60,178 bases of DNA from the NCBI GenBank assembly GCA_902780635.1, contig CACZGH010000028.1, forward strand, positions 1 to 60,178, in the 5' to 3' direction. The position numbers were made by a program, and so were the translations under genes. The stretch comes from an uncultured Prevotellaceae bacterium (lineage in GTDB: Bacteria > Bacteroidota > Bacteroidia > Bacteroidales > Bacteroidaceae). Below, piece by piece: positions 21,411-31,390 of this stretch (position 1 is its first letter; the number at the start of each line of letters is the position of its first letter). The notes under the pieces are model-generated. The model ran no database searches. It saw only the letters and a list, made by a program, of their open reading frames with translations, and had not been told where the DNA came from.

Positions 21411-22634
21411 CTACAGTAAAGGCGTGACATGGTGGAGCACTTTGGCGGTGGCTCCCGTCTTTTCCTTCACAAAAGCGCCTGCTTGTCTTCCCGCCTGCAC
21501 CAAGAAGTCTCTGTCTGCGCACATCCTGTCCATCAGGCGGCGGAAGTCCTCCTCATGCTGTATCTCAAAGCCACCTTCAGCAGCCAGCAGTCCCTGCGCC
21601 TCCTGAAAACGGTGGTTGTTGGGACCGAAAATCACTGGCATGCCCCATACTGCGGCCTCCAGCACATTGTGTATGCCCACACCGAAACCGCCGCCCACGT
21701 AAGCCACCTCTCCATAGCGGTAGATACTGGAGAGCAATCCGTAGCAGTTGATGATGATGCAGTCGGCCTGACGTGCCGTCTCAGGTGTAGCCTCTGTATA
21801 TAAGAGTGCCTTGCGCTTCAGTCTCGATTGTATCTGATGGAGATGATCGTCGCCAATCACATGTGGAGCGATGATGAGGCGCCAGCCGGGATGCTCATTG
21901 AAATAGCGAATGAAAATCTCCTCATCGGGTGGCCAGCTTGAGCCTGCCACAAACACCTGATGCCCTTCTTTGAAAGCATCGATGACGGGCAGCTGCTTCG
22001 CTGCCTCCTTGATCTGCAGCACACGGTCGAAGCGGGTGTCGCCCACCACGGTGGTATTATGGATGCCGATACCGTCAAGCAACCTTTGGCTCTCCTCGTT
22101 CTGCACGAAGAAGTGTGTGAAGCATTTCAGGACATGTGAGTATTGTTTGCCGTACCAACGGAAGAAGATCTGCCCCTCACGGAAGATGCTCGAAACACTG
22201 TATACCGGCACCTGACGATGGCGGAGGATATGCAAGTAGTTGTACCAGAACTCATACTTTATAAAGAAAGCCATCACCGGCCGTACGGCCCGAAGGAACC
22301 GGCGTGCATTGAGCACCGTGTCGAGTGGCAGGTAACAGACGATATCGGCACCCTCATAGTTCTTTCGCACTTCATAGCCTGAGGGTGAGAAAAACGTCAG
22401 CAGGATTTTATACTCCGGATGCCTGCGGCGCAACTCCTCCATCAGCGGCCTGCCCTGCTCAAACTCACCCAGCGAAGCAGCGTGAAACCATACATACTTG
22501 GCCTTGGGGTCTACCTTCTCCTTGAGCACACGGAAAGCATCGCGCTCACCACGCCACATCTTCCGCACCTTGTCATTGAAAAGGCTATAAACGGCCACCC
22601 CGGCCAGATACATATATATGATGAAATTGTACAC
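21411..22634 (-). CDS. waaA: 3-deoxy-D-manno-octulosonic acid (Kdo) transferase
   Basis: A 407-residue GT30 enzyme that adds Kdo from CMP-Kdo to lipid A precursor at the inner membrane. The N-terminal membrane anchor (about 1-22) and the Kdo transferase domain with VWFHAASLGEFEQGRPL, TFFSPSGYE and YLPLDT are seen. The C-terminal half has FVAGSSWPPDEEIF and the late VGGGFGVGIHNVLEAAVWGMPVIFGP. The best start is a GTG (MYNFIIYMYLAG). It follows gltX by 17 bases and is probably co-transcribed with it. Confidence 0.94.
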   Translation of the reverse strand: MYNFIIYMYLAGVAVYSLFNDKVRKMWRGERDAFRVLKEKVDPKAKYVWFHAASLGEFEQGRPLMEELRRRHPEYKILLTFFSPSGYEVRKNYEGADIVCYLPLDTVLNARRFLRAVRPVMAFFIKYEFWYNYLHILRHRQVPVYSVSSIFREGQIFFRWYGKQYSHVLKCFTHFFVQNEESQRLLDGIGIHNTTVVGDTRFDRVLQIKEAAKQLPVIDAFKEGHQVFVAGSSWPPDEEIFIRYFNEHPGWRLIIAPHVIGDDHLHQIQSRLKRKALLYTEATPETARQADCIIINCYGLLSSIYRYGEVAYVGGGFGVGIHNVLEAAVWGMPVIFGPNNHRFQEAQGLLAAEGGFEIQHEEDFRRLMDRMCADRDFLVQAGRQAGAFVKEKTGATAKVLHHVTPLL

Positions 22635-22651
22635 CGCTACTGTCTGTTTCT

Positions 22652-24169
22652 TTATTTCAATACCTCAATAGCCCTGCGCAGACGGCTCAGTGTCTCCTCC
22701 TTGCCAAGGAAAGCAGAGATGTCAAACATGCCCGGCCCCTTGCCTATGCCAACGAGTGCCAGACGGAATGCGTTCATCACGTCGCCCAGTTTATAGCCCT
22801 TGGACTCTATCCATGCCATCACCTCGCGCTCCTGACCTTCGACGGAGAAGTCATCGATGCCCTCCAAGACATCTGCCAGTTCACCCATCACCTGAGCGGA
22901 GTCGGCCTTCCAGCGCTTGCGCACTGTCTTCTCGTCATATTCCGTTGGAGGTATGAAGAAGAACGAGCAAAGCGGCCACAGTTCCTTGACAAAGTTCACA
23001 CGGTCTTTCATCATCCTGACCACCTGCTCGATACGGGCCATTGGCTCGTCAACGCCATTGCCAGCAACGATGGGGGCAAACAGCCGTGCCACCTCTTCGC
23101 TACTCTTGTGGAGGATATACTCATGATTGAACCATATACACTTCTGATAGTCAAAACGGGCGCCCGCCTTGGAACATTTGGTCAGGTCAAACAGACTCAC
23201 CAGTTCATCCAGTGAGAACAGTTCCTGCTCCGTACCTGGATTCCATCCAAGCAAAGCCAGGAAATTGATGACAGCCTCAGGGAAATAGCCACTCTCACGA
23301 TAGCCTGACGACACCTCACCCGTCTTGGGGTCACGCCATTCCAACGGGAAGACAGGGAAGCCAAGCCGGTCGCCGTCGCGTTTCGACAGTTTGCCCTTAC
23401 CCTCTGGCTTGAGCAACAAAGGCAGGTGAGCAAATTGCGGCATCGTGTCAGTCCAGCCGAAAGCCTCATAAAGCAACACATGCAAAGGCGAACTGGGAAG
23501 CCACTCCTCACCACGTATCACATGGGTAATTTCCATGAGATGGTCGTCGACAATATTGGCCAGATGATATGTAGGCAACTCATCAGCACTCTTGTAGAGC
23601 ACCTTGTCGTCGATGATGTCGCTCATGATGCGCACATGACCACGGATGAGATCATCCACTTGCACGGCCACACCCGGCTCCACTTTGAAACGCACCACAT
23701 ACTGTGCACCGTCATCAATCAGGGCATCCACCTCTTCACGGGAGAGCGTGAGCGAATTGCGCATCATGCCACGGGTACGGGCGTCATACTGGAAGTTGGG
23801 TATCTCGGCACGCTTGGCCTCCAACTCCGCCGGTGTGTCAAAAGCCAGGTAAGCCTTCCCTTTCTCCAGCAACTCATCCACATATCTCTTGTAGATCTTG
23901 CGACGCTCGCTCTGACGGTATGGTCCATAATTGCCACCGAAAGAGACTCCTTCATCAAACTTGATGCCCAGCCACCGGAATGACTCCAGGATATACTCCT
24001 CTGCACCCGGCACAAAACGGGTGGAATCAGTGTCCTCAATACGGAACACCAAACTGCCACCATGTTGACGTGCAAACAAATAATTATACAGGGCAGTACG
24101 TACACCGCCGATATGTAATGGTCCGGTAGGACTAGGTGCGAAACGCACCCTCACTTTTCTTTCTGTCAT
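22652..24169 (-). CDS. gltX: Glutamate--tRNA ligase
   Basis: A 505-residue class I aminoacyl-tRNA synthetase charging tRNA-Glu. I start at the ATG giving [22 protein letters not shown]; the frame stays open 40 codons further upstream, but the promoter lies in that stretch. The HIGH-type motif is HIGG, and the KMSKS-type loop is KLSKRDG. The anticodon-binding C-terminal helical part contains [20 protein letters not shown]. Length is normal for the Bacteroidota form. Confidence 0.96.
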   Translation of the reverse strand: MTERKVRVRFAPSPTGPLHIGGVRTALYNYLFARQHGGSLVFRIEDTDSTRFVPGAEEYILESFRWLGIKFDEGVSFGGNYGPYRQSERRKIYKRYVDELLEKGKAYLAFDTPAELEAKRAEIPNFQYDARTRGMMRNSLTLSREEVDALIDDGAQYVVRFKVEPGVAVQVDDLIRGHVRIMSDIIDDKVLYKSADELPTYHLANIVDDHLMEITHVIRGEEWLPSSPLHVLLYEAFGWTDTMPQFAHLPLLLKPEGKGKLSKRDGDRLGFPVFPLEWRDPKTGEVSSGYRESGYFPEAVINFLALLGWNPGTEQELFSLDELVSLFDLTKCSKAGARFDYQKCIWFNHEYILHKSSEEVARLFAPIVAGNGVDEPMARIEQVVRMMKDRVNFVKELWPLCSFFFIPPTEYDEKTVRKRWKADSAQVMGELADVLEGIDDFSVEGQEREVMAWIESKGYKLGDVMNAFRLALVGIGKGPGMFDISAFLGKEETLSRLRRAIEVLK

Positions 24170-24187
24170 CATGTCATAATTTTCCTG

Positions 24188-24195
24188 CAAAATTA
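24188..24195 (-). promoter_or_regulatory. Probable -7 box of gltX
   Basis: TAATTTTG on the minus strand, 19 bases before the chosen start codon, gives a very short leader of about 12-15 bases. A matching -33 TTTG is not clear. Confidence 0.5.
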
Positions 24196-24362
24196 CTGTT
24201 TTTTTTCGGAATAGAACCATTTTATTCATTATTTTGAGATTTAGTGCCCGTTTTCGACGATAATCAGTTTTTTTTTCGTACTTTCGCAAGAAGAAAACAA
24301 TATATCAATCTGTCAAGTATGTTGCAATACCATTGCAACAACAACCTATCAACAAAAAACTC

Positions 24363-26495
24363 ATGAATTACAACAACGATCAACTCAACTGGCGCAATAT
24401 AACCACACTCACCCTGCTGGTCATCCTTACCTCAGCCATCATTGTGGCGCTGTTGCCAAGAAAATCGGGCACACACTATGTCTATGACCCTGGAAAGCCC
24501 TGGAAATATGGACCGGTGATCGCCAAATACAATTTTGACATCATACGCCCCAAAGACTCCATCCAGCGTGATATCGACCAGGTCATCGCCCGGAGCAGGC
24601 CTTATTACATTCTTGACAACAAGGTGGAGATGAAAGCCATAGACGATTTCGGCAAAGCTTTCAACGACAGCACCGCTGGCGATCTGCTGGTGTTCAAAGA
24701 GCATATCATCCAGCGCCTCCGCTTCATCTACCCCAAAGGCATCATGAGTCCTGAGGACTATATAAAATACGCGTCCGACTCTACAAAGGAAATACAATTT
24801 GAGGAGGGCACCAACGTCAAGTCTGTAGGCATCAAACGCATTCTCACCCCCAAGACCGCCTACGAACTGCTGTTTTTTGACGAAGAACTGAAAGAGAAAA
24901 AGTCTCAGTTCAATCGCCTCAACATCAGCGACTATATCAAGCCCAACCTAACCTACGATGCTGTCAAGACCCAGGAAGAGCTGAAAGACACCATCGACCA
25001 AAAAGTAGCAAAAGTGAAAGGTAGTGTGGTGGAAGGCGAAAAAATCGTGGACACTGGCGAACTGGTGACCGAAGAGACAGACCTCAAACTACAGTCGCTG
25101 GAAAAGAAAGAAGAAGACAACCGCAAAGCCGACAAAGACGAGTTGCGCAACAAAATCCTAGGTCAGGGCATCGCTGTCCTTATGCTGATTATCCTGTTCA
25201 CCTGCTATCTGTTCATCTTCAGGAAAAACTATTTCGACAACATGCGCAACATCCTGATGCTCTACGCTCTCATCCTCATCTTCCCCGTCCTTGTGTCAGT
25301 GCTGATACGCAGTTCCTATCATGCCATCTATTTCCTGCCCTTTGCCATGGCGCCAATGCTCACGCAGGTGTTTCTTGACTCACGCACGGCTTTCATCACC
25401 CATACCACGATTGTCCTCATCTCATCCATCGCCGTCAATTACCCCTATGAGTTCATCCTCATCCAGGAGGTGGGCGGACTGGCTGCCATCTTTGCCCTCA
25501 ACGATATGTCCAAACGTGCCCACCTCTTCAAAGCCGCACTCATGGTGGTGGTCTGCTCGATGGTGATGTACTACGCCACACAGCTCATACAAAACGACAC
25601 GCTCATCCTGAAAGACAGGGCATATCTGCAGTTCATCTTCAATGGCATCCTGCTCCTGCTCGCCTACCCGCTGATGTGGACCATCGAAAAAGCCTTTGGT
25701 TTCACCTCTGTCGTCACTCTCTTCGAACTATCCGACTCCAGCCGCGGACTGCTCCGCAAACTGAGTGAGATAGCCCCTGGCACATTCCAGCATTCCACCA
25801 CGGTGGGTAACCTGGCTTACGACATCGCTAACAGGATAGGCGCCAACGGACTGCTCGTACGTACCGGTGCCCTCTATCACGACATCGGCAAGATGACCAA
25901 CCCCGTCTTCTTCACTGAAAACCAAGCGTCGGTCAACCCCCACAACCAACTGTCGGAGAAGGAAAGCGCCCAAATCATCACCAGCCATGTGACCGACGGG
26001 CAAAAACTGGCCGAGAAATACAACCTGCCCAATGTCATCAAGAATTTCATCATCACCCACCATGGTCATGGCACCGCCAAATATTTCTATATCAAATACT
26101 TGAACGAGCACCCCAACGAGGAGGTGGATATCGACGCTTTCTCTTATCAGGGGCTCAATCCTTTCACTCGTGAGCAGGCCATCCTGATGATGGCCGACTC
26201 GGTGGAGGCCGCCTCACGTTCGCTGACAGAATACAACGACGAGAACATCCGCAACCTGGTCAACAAAATTATCGACGGACAGGTGAGCGAGGGCTATTTC
26301 ACCGAATGCCCCATCACGTTCCTTGACATTGCCACCGCCAAACAGGTGCTCATCGAGCGGCTGAAAAACATCTACCACACCCGCATCCAGTATCCTGAGC
26401 TCAAAAAAGAAGCCGCAGCCCAGCCGACTGAAGGTAGCACCGAGAGTCAGGCCAAAGGCCGCGGTAAGCGAAATAGGATGAGATTCAAAAAATAG
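24363..26495 (+). CDS. 7TM-HD family membrane phosphohydrolase, PgpH-type
   Basis: A 710-residue membrane protein of the 7TMR-HDED/HD family, whose studied members (PgpH) hydrolyse the second messenger c-di-AMP. One N-terminal transmembrane helix is followed by an extracytoplasmic HDED domain (about 35-265), then six or seven helices (about 280-455). A cytoplasmic HD domain has QHSTTVGNLAYDIANRIG and ALYHDIGKM with the HD pair, then a further SHVTDGQKLAEKY and ITHHGHG. The Lys/Arg-rich tail is KGRGKRNRMRFKK. I start at the ATG; ten upstream codons are open from a TTG only. It is divergent from gltX and convergent with the FadL-like gene. Substrate assignment is by family. Confidence 0.9.
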   Translation: MNYNNDQLNWRNITTLTLLVILTSAIIVALLPRKSGTHYVYDPGKPWKYGPVIAKYNFDIIRPKDSIQRDIDQVIARSRPYYILDNKVEMKAIDDFGKAFNDSTAGDLLVFKEHIIQRLRFIYPKGIMSPEDYIKYASDSTKEIQFEEGTNVKSVGIKRILTPKTAYELLFFDEELKEKKSQFNRLNISDYIKPNLTYDAVKTQEELKDTIDQKVAKVKGSVVEGEKIVDTGELVTEETDLKLQSLEKKEEDNRKADKDELRNKILGQGIAVLMLIILFTCYLFIFRKNYFDNMRNILMLYALILIFPVLVSVLIRSSYHAIYFLPFAMAPMLTQVFLDSRTAFITHTTIVLISSIAVNYPYEFILIQEVGGLAAIFALNDMSKRAHLFKAALMVVVCSMVMYYATQLIQNDTLILKDRAYLQFIFNGILLLLAYPLMWTIEKAFGFTSVVTLFELSDSSRGLLRKLSEIAPGTFQHSTTVGNLAYDIANRIGANGLLVRTGALYHDIGKMTNPVFFTENQASVNPHNQLSEKESAQIITSHVTDGQKLAEKYNLPNVIKNFIITHHGHGTAKYFYIKYLNEHPNEEVDIDAFSYQGLNPFTREQAILMMADSVEAASRSLTEYNDENIRNLVNKIIDGQVSEGYFTECPITFLDIATAKQVLIERLKNIYHTRIQYPELKKEAAAQPTEGSTESQAKGRGKRNRMRFKK

Positions 26496-26505
26496 GGGGA
26501 CTTTC

Positions 26506-28152
26506 TTAGAAAGTCATCTCCACACCGACACCAAACACTTTGTTGGTACGGGTGAAAGAGTTCTTGCCTGCGGGGATGGACAAGCCAAGGGCCTCCATGT
26601 TCTGTGCAGGAGTGTTCATGTCATAATCGGTGTAATTGGTCTGGAAATAAGCCGCACTGACTTTCACCTTGTCAGACACTTGATAAGCTGCGCCTAAACC
26701 AAAAGTCCAGGAGTTGACCACAAATGACATATCATTCATATACTCATCTGTGAGCTGATAACGGGTGAACTGCACACCACCACTCACAGTGAGTTTTTTG
26801 TTGATGTCCCACTCTGCACCACCAAGATACTCATTGGTGCCACCGTCGAGCTTTTTCTCACTGTGCTCATACCAGTGGGCGTCAGTGTCAAAGAAATGAT
26901 GATAACCCAGATTCAGACGCACATTGGGAGTCACTGACCATTGAGCACCCAAAGCCAACAGGGCTGGCGAGTCCTCTGGCACGCTGGTGCCATTGACATA
27001 TTTATTGGTGGCGGAGATGACAGAGGCTTCCTTTAAGTCGGAATTGTTCTTCATCCTCATCCGTGTCTTGAAATCATACTTGGCGGCAAAATTGAAACGC
27101 TCTGTCTTGTAGTCGATGCCGATCACTGGAGAGACACCCCAACCCGTCTGGTCCGACTTCAGGTTCATGCCATTGGCGTAGGGTGCCAGCGTCTCAGCAC
27201 TGGCTGTCAATTGATCGCCGGCAGCCTGCAACTCCTGACCTGCGGCCTGCAGTTGCTGACCTTGCTGCACCAGATTCTGTACTGCTGGCTGTTGCATCGC
27301 CTGCTCTTGTGTCATACCGGCTGCCATATAAGCTGCCACGTATTGGGCGATGCCACTTTTCACTTGATCGCCCATGGTGGTGATGTTGGTCTTGGCGTCG
27401 ACCAGTCCCTTTGCCACCCCTTCAAAATACTCTGGCAGCGTAATACCTGTGTTGCCATTCATCACACGGATATTGTTGAGACGGGCTTCGTAAGAGGCGG
27501 TACCATAAAGGAAACGCAGACCACCATAGACTGATAGATGTTCGTTGAACCGATGAGCGGCGCCCACCTGGAATCCGAAATAATACTGCTGTCCCTTCAT
27601 ATATCCATCCACATCATAGCCTGTCACTGTGGGCACGCTGGCTCCAAGAGCAGAGAGCTTGGAGTTGAGCATATCAGACGTATTGATGAGCTTGCTGGTG
27701 ATGGCTCCGACTACGGTCTCAAACGAACCGATGCCTTGATCAAACTCACATTTTCCGCCACCGCCAAGGACAGAGAAATTGAACTGAAAACTCCAATTAT
27801 TCTTATTATATGCGGCCTGTATGGAGGGAATGAATGGTGCGTTGGCAACACCCTGAAATTTCTTGGTATCCTGACCATTGTTTTTAAAACCCAGCTTGAA
27901 CAGTTCGTTCTGTGAGGTGATGGTACGTGTCTGACGGGCATATTGCCAGTTGAATGCCAGATGTAGTCCGTCGGTCATAAAAGCGACACCCGCAGGGTTG
28001 GAATAGACACCGTCAAGCCCGATGGCACCATCTCGTGCAGGGTTGCGCAAGAAACTGATACTTTGATTAGTGTTAGTAAGAATACCGCCAGCAAAAGCGG
28101 TGATGTTTCCTGAAAATAAAATCGCTGTAATTGCTAATTTAATTTTATTCAT
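26506..28152 (-). CDS. Outer-membrane transporter of the OmpP1/FadL/TodX family
   Basis: A 548-residue predicted outer-membrane beta-barrel for hydrophobic substrates. A signal peptide (about 1-22, KIKLAITAILFSGNITAFAGG) is followed by the characteristic hatch segment FLRNPARDGAIGLDGVYSNPAGVAFM, many amphipathic strands and a terminal aromatic residue (VGVEMTF). A helical Gln/Ala-rich insert (about 255-325, QEQAMQQPAVQNLVQQGQQL and QELQAAGDQL) is longer than in classical FadL. The two copies of QLQAAGQELQAAGDQL-like sequence suggest a coiled region. Substrate unknown. Confidence 0.88.
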   Translation of the reverse strand: MNKIKLAITAILFSGNITAFAGGILTNTNQSISFLRNPARDGAIGLDGVYSNPAGVAFMTDGLHLAFNWQYARQTRTITSQNELFKLGFKNNGQDTKKFQGVANAPFIPSIQAAYNKNNWSFQFNFSVLGGGGKCEFDQGIGSFETVVGAITSKLINTSDMLNSKLSALGASVPTVTGYDVDGYMKGQQYYFGFQVGAAHRFNEHLSVYGGLRFLYGTASYEARLNNIRVMNGNTGITLPEYFEGVAKGLVDAKTNITTMGDQVKSGIAQYVAAYMAAGMTQEQAMQQPAVQNLVQQGQQLQAAGQELQAAGDQLTASAETLAPYANGMNLKSDQTGWGVSPVIGIDYKTERFNFAAKYDFKTRMRMKNNSDLKEASVISATNKYVNGTSVPEDSPALLALGAQWSVTPNVRLNLGYHHFFDTDAHWYEHSEKKLDGGTNEYLGGAEWDINKKLTVSGGVQFTRYQLTDEYMNDMSFVVNSWTFGLGAAYQVSDKVKVSAAYFQTNYTDYDMNTPAQNMEALGLSIPAGKNSFTRTNKVFGVGVEMTF

Positions 28153-28179
28153 CTTAAAATACCTTTAAAAAATTGTTTG

Positions 28180-28187
28180 CAAAGGTA
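28180..28187 (-). promoter_or_regulatory. Probable -7 box of the FadL-like gene
   Basis: TACCTTTG on the minus strand lies 28 bases before the start codon and fits TAnnTTTG. The -33 element is not obvious. Confidence 0.5.
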
Positions 28188-28258
28188 GATAAATTGTTCA
28201 AAATCTCCGTATTTTAATAACACTCTTTAACATTTATTTGTTGGGAAATAAAAAAATT

Positions 28259-28284
28259 ATGCACACTATTAAGAAAATGTGCAT
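28259..28284 (-). terminator. Terminator after priA
   Basis: ATGCACA (28259-28265) pairs with TGTGCAT (28278-28284) and is followed on the minus strand by a run of seven Ts. It lies just past the priA stop codon. Confidence 0.7.
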
Positions 28285-28301
28285 ATTTTACATTCATTAT
28301 G

Positions 28302-30569
28302 CTACAATGGATCCACGTCAAAATAGACTTGCAATGAAGCATAACGTTTGTCCTGCATGACTTGTCGCTGAGCCTTACGCAGATACTCCCTCACACGTCG
28401 CAGGTCGATACCATTTTCAAGCTTTACCACGATTTTTCGGATGCACAGTGCCTTGACACGCGCCACAGCGGGTTTGTCGGGACCAAGGATACGGTCGCCA
28501 AACCACTGTCGGAGGAGGGAGCCAAACAACACCGCCGCCGAGTCGACCACAGGGTCATGGGCATGTTTTAGATAGACGTATACAATATGGTAGAACGGCG
28601 GGTAGCGAAATGTGCGACGCTCTTCCACCAATGCCTCATAGAGGGCACGGTAGTCATTGTGCACCACTTGCTGTATCACGGGCAACTCAGGACTTTTGGT
28701 CTGTAGTATCACCTTGCCCTGCTTGCCTTTCCGTCCTGACCGCCCACTCACCTGAGCCATCATCATGAATGCATGCTCATAGGCACGAAAGTCAGGATAA
28801 TTGAGCATACTGTCGGCATTGAGAATGCCCACCACGCTGACCTTGTCAAAGTCCAGCCCCTTGCTGATCATTTGCGTGCCGACAAGCAAATTGGTGCGCC
28901 CGGCAGAGAAATCGTTGATGATACGGGCATAGGCCGACTTGCTGCGTGTAGTGTCAAGGTCCATCCTCGCAATACGTGCCTCGGGGAAAATGTCACGTAT
29001 CTCATCTTCCACTTTCTCCGTACCGAAGCCTCGCCCACGTATCTCCTTACTCTCACAACAGGGGCATTGACTGGGCACCGTGTAGGTATAGCCGCAATAA
29101 TGACAGGTGAGCAGATTCATTGTCTTGTGCAAGGTGAGCGACACATCGCAGTTCTGACAACGTGGCACCCATCCACATACTTTGCATTCAATCATTGGCG
29201 CAAATCCCCGGCGGTTTTGGAAGAGGATCACTTGCTCGCCGTTTTTCAATGCCTCTCTCACTGCGATGAGCAAAGGTGGCGAGAATGGCCCACGCATCAT
29301 CTTGCGCCGTTGCAGGTCTTTGATATCCACCACCTGTATCTCTGGCAACTGCATATCGCGATGACGCTGTGTCAATGTCACCAGCCCATACTTGCCCGCC
29401 TGTGCATTATGGTAACTCTCCATAGAGGGGGTGGCGGTGCCCAAAAGGGTCTTGGCGCCAAACATCGACGCCAGGACGATGGCGGCAGAGCGCGCATGAT
29501 AACGGGGAGAGGGCTCCTGCTGCTTGAACGAGGTCTCATGTTCCTCGTCGATGATGACCAGCCCTAAACGTTGGAAGGGTAAAAACACCGCACTGCGGGC
29601 ACCCAGGATGATGTCGTATGGATCGTCGGATAGTTGTTTGCGCCACACCTCCACCCGCTCCGCATCACTGTAACGGGAGTGATAGATGCCGATACGATGG
29701 CCAAAAAACCGTTGCAGACGCTGTGTGATCTGCACGGTGAGTGCTATCTCGGGCAGCAAATAGAGCACCTGTTTCTTCTCGCTGAGGGTTTTCTGCATCA
29801 AGTGGATATACACCTCTGTCTTGCCGCTGGAGGTGACACCATGGAGGAGCACCACATTCTTGCGCAAAAACTGGAAAAGTATCTGGTTGTATGCTTCTTG
29901 TTGGGGCTGACTGAGGCGGTTGACTTGTTCTTGATGCAACTCTTGCCCGTTGTTGAGCCGCCCTACCTCACGCTGGTAGAGCACAAGGATGCCACGGTCT
30001 ACCAATGCTTTGACCGTCGAGGTAGTGCAGTGAGAGGTGTTGATCAATTCATCCCGGGAGATTTCCACCACTTCTTCTTGACAGGTGTCACCTTCCATGG
30101 TGTCATAGTGCGATAATGCCAGGAAATCGACCAATACTTTCTGCTGCTGACTGGCTCTTGATAGCATGTTGAGCGCCACATGCAGTGCCTGTTCATGACG
30201 GTATCGCTCATGGAGGGTGACATAGGTCTCCATTTTCGGGCGGAAATTCTCCTCCTTCAGCCCTGCCGGCATCGCGGCAGCGTATACATCTCCGATAGCC
30301 GACATGTAGTATTCGGCTATCCACTGCCACAAGCGCAGTTGGGTGTCGAGCAATACAGGCCGGGGGTCGAGCACGGTCATGATAGGCTTACACTCAAAGG
30401 CAGGCTGGCGGTCGTGCACCTCTGCCACCATCGCGATATAAGTCTTACTTCGGCCGAGCGGCACCACCACACGCATACCTCTGCCGACAGCTTTCACCAA
30501 CCCGTCGGGAACTGCGTAGGTAAACATCCCCTCCAGGTGCAGGGGCAGTATTACATCGGCATATCTCAT
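28302..30569 (-). CDS. priA: Primosomal protein N' (replication restart helicase)
   Basis: A 755-residue superfamily 2 helicase that reloads the replisome at stalled forks. The N-terminal 3'-end-binding domain begins YADVILPLHLEGMFTYAVP. Helicase motifs are visible: GVTSSGKTEVY (Walker A), IIDEEHE (DEAH-type Walker B), LGTATPSMESY, and late GTQMISKGLDF and QVSGRSGR. Eight Cys of the zinc-binding module lie in CKVCGWVPRCQNC and CHYCGYTYTVPSQCPCC. Shorter than typical 800-plus-residue homologues, but all motifs are present, so it is likely functional. It lies 21 bases after an outer-membrane protein gene on the same strand. Confidence 0.95.
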   Translation of the reverse strand: MRYADVILPLHLEGMFTYAVPDGLVKAVGRGMRVVVPLGRSKTYIAMVAEVHDRQPAFECKPIMTVLDPRPVLLDTQLRLWQWIAEYYMSAIGDVYAAAMPAGLKEENFRPKMETYVTLHERYRHEQALHVALNMLSRASQQQKVLVDFLALSHYDTMEGDTCQEEVVEISRDELINTSHCTTSTVKALVDRGILVLYQREVGRLNNGQELHQEQVNRLSQPQQEAYNQILFQFLRKNVVLLHGVTSSGKTEVYIHLMQKTLSEKKQVLYLLPEIALTVQITQRLQRFFGHRIGIYHSRYSDAERVEVWRKQLSDDPYDIILGARSAVFLPFQRLGLVIIDEEHETSFKQQEPSPRYHARSAAIVLASMFGAKTLLGTATPSMESYHNAQAGKYGLVTLTQRHRDMQLPEIQVVDIKDLQRRKMMRGPFSPPLLIAVREALKNGEQVILFQNRRGFAPMIECKVCGWVPRCQNCDVSLTLHKTMNLLTCHYCGYTYTVPSQCPCCESKEIRGRGFGTEKVEDEIRDIFPEARIARMDLDTTRSKSAYARIINDFSAGRTNLLVGTQMISKGLDFDKVSVVGILNADSMLNYPDFRAYEHAFMMMAQVSGRSGRKGKQGKVILQTKSPELPVIQQVVHNDYRALYEALVEERRTFRYPPFYHIVYVYLKHAHDPVVDSAAVLFGSLLRQWFGDRILGPDKPAVARVKALCIRKIVVKLENGIDLRRVREYLRKAQRQVMQDKRYASLQVYFDVDPL

Positions 30570-30590
30570 ATACCCAAAAACCTGACATTG

Positions 30591-31211
30591 TTAAAAGAAG
30601 AAAGCGGCACCAATCTGCCAGGCGTTTTCTTTTGCCTCATGTTTCTTCAAGTCGTCCTTCACCATATCGATGGCGGAGCCAACCGTCACGTCAGCAGTGC
30701 GTCCACAGACAATGTTGTAATTGGCGGTCACCTGGAAACAATTGCCCAAAAGTAAACCACCACCGAGATTGACGCTGAAATTGGACTCACGATACCGCCA
30801 ACTCTTTACTTGGTCGATCACCTTGTCACCATCGTTGAGATTGAAACCTATCTGCGGACCCGCATAGCCAAACAGTGCGAATGTGCTCCTGGTTCCTATC
30901 GAGAAACGCACGTTCAATGGCACAGTCACCATTTTGGTTGTCATGGTGACAGGAGTGTCATTGCCCACCTTCGACTCTCTCTGGTCATAGAGGGCGGAAA
31001 TGTCGAAGCCAAGACCTAAGAGCGGAGTCTCCACTCTCAGCGTAGGCCCCACGAAAAAGCCGTGACGGTTCTCCGAGTTGAGCACAGTCTTGTCAAGTGA
31101 CATATCGGTGATGTTATAACCGCCCTTGACTCCCCATTTCACCTGAGCCCCAGCACTGGCTGTGCCAAGCAAAAAGGTGATGAGAACGGCGAAAAATACA
31201 TGATGCTTCAT
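30591..31211 (-). CDS. Small outer-membrane beta-barrel protein (PorT-like)
   Basis: A 206-residue predicted eight-stranded barrel. A signal peptide (MKHHVFFAVLITFLLGTASAGAQ) precedes alternating strands such as VKWGVKGGYNITDMSL, GFFVGPTLRVETPLLGLGFDISALYD and FSVNLGGGLLLGNCFQVTANYNI, and the protein ends in Phe (IGAAFFF) as expected for BAM-inserted proteins. The start at ATG 31211 is preferred to a TTG two codons earlier. PorT-like proteins include type IX accessory factors and many unassigned porins; proximity to the gldN end (180 bases) is suggestive only. Confidence 0.82.
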   Translation of the reverse strand: MKHHVFFAVLITFLLGTASAGAQVKWGVKGGYNITDMSLDKTVLNSENRHGFFVGPTLRVETPLLGLGFDISALYDQRESKVGNDTPVTMTTKMVTVPLNVRFSIGTRSTFALFGYAGPQIGFNLNDGDKVIDQVKSWRYRESNFSVNLGGGLLLGNCFQVTANYNIVCGRTADVTVGSAIDMVKDDLKKHEAKENAWQIGAAFFF

Positions 31212-31343
31212 ATTCAAATGCCTCCTTTACATTCATCTTTTAATCTTAGACTGCGAAAATAAACATTTTTCATGAGACTTCCAAACAATTGAAAGATTTT
31301 TATAGAATCTCAAAGACAGACGCTTTTTAACCTACAACCTATA

Positions 31344-31383
31344 AACCTACAGGGGTTGAGCAGATGCTCAACCCCTGTAGGTT
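31344..31383 (-). terminator. Terminator after gldN
   Basis: A perfect 19-bp stem (31344-31362 with 31365-31383) has only two loop bases between the arms and lies directly after the gldN stop. The T-run is short. It marks the end of the porP-gldKLMN transcript. Confidence 0.75.
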
Positions 31384-31390
31384 ATATTTT

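Noticed and set aside
26499-26515. Bidirectional terminator between the HD-domain gene and the FadL-like gene
   Set aside because: GACTTTC-TTA-GAAAGTC is a seven-base stem overlapping the FadL-like stop codon with no T-run; too weak to call.
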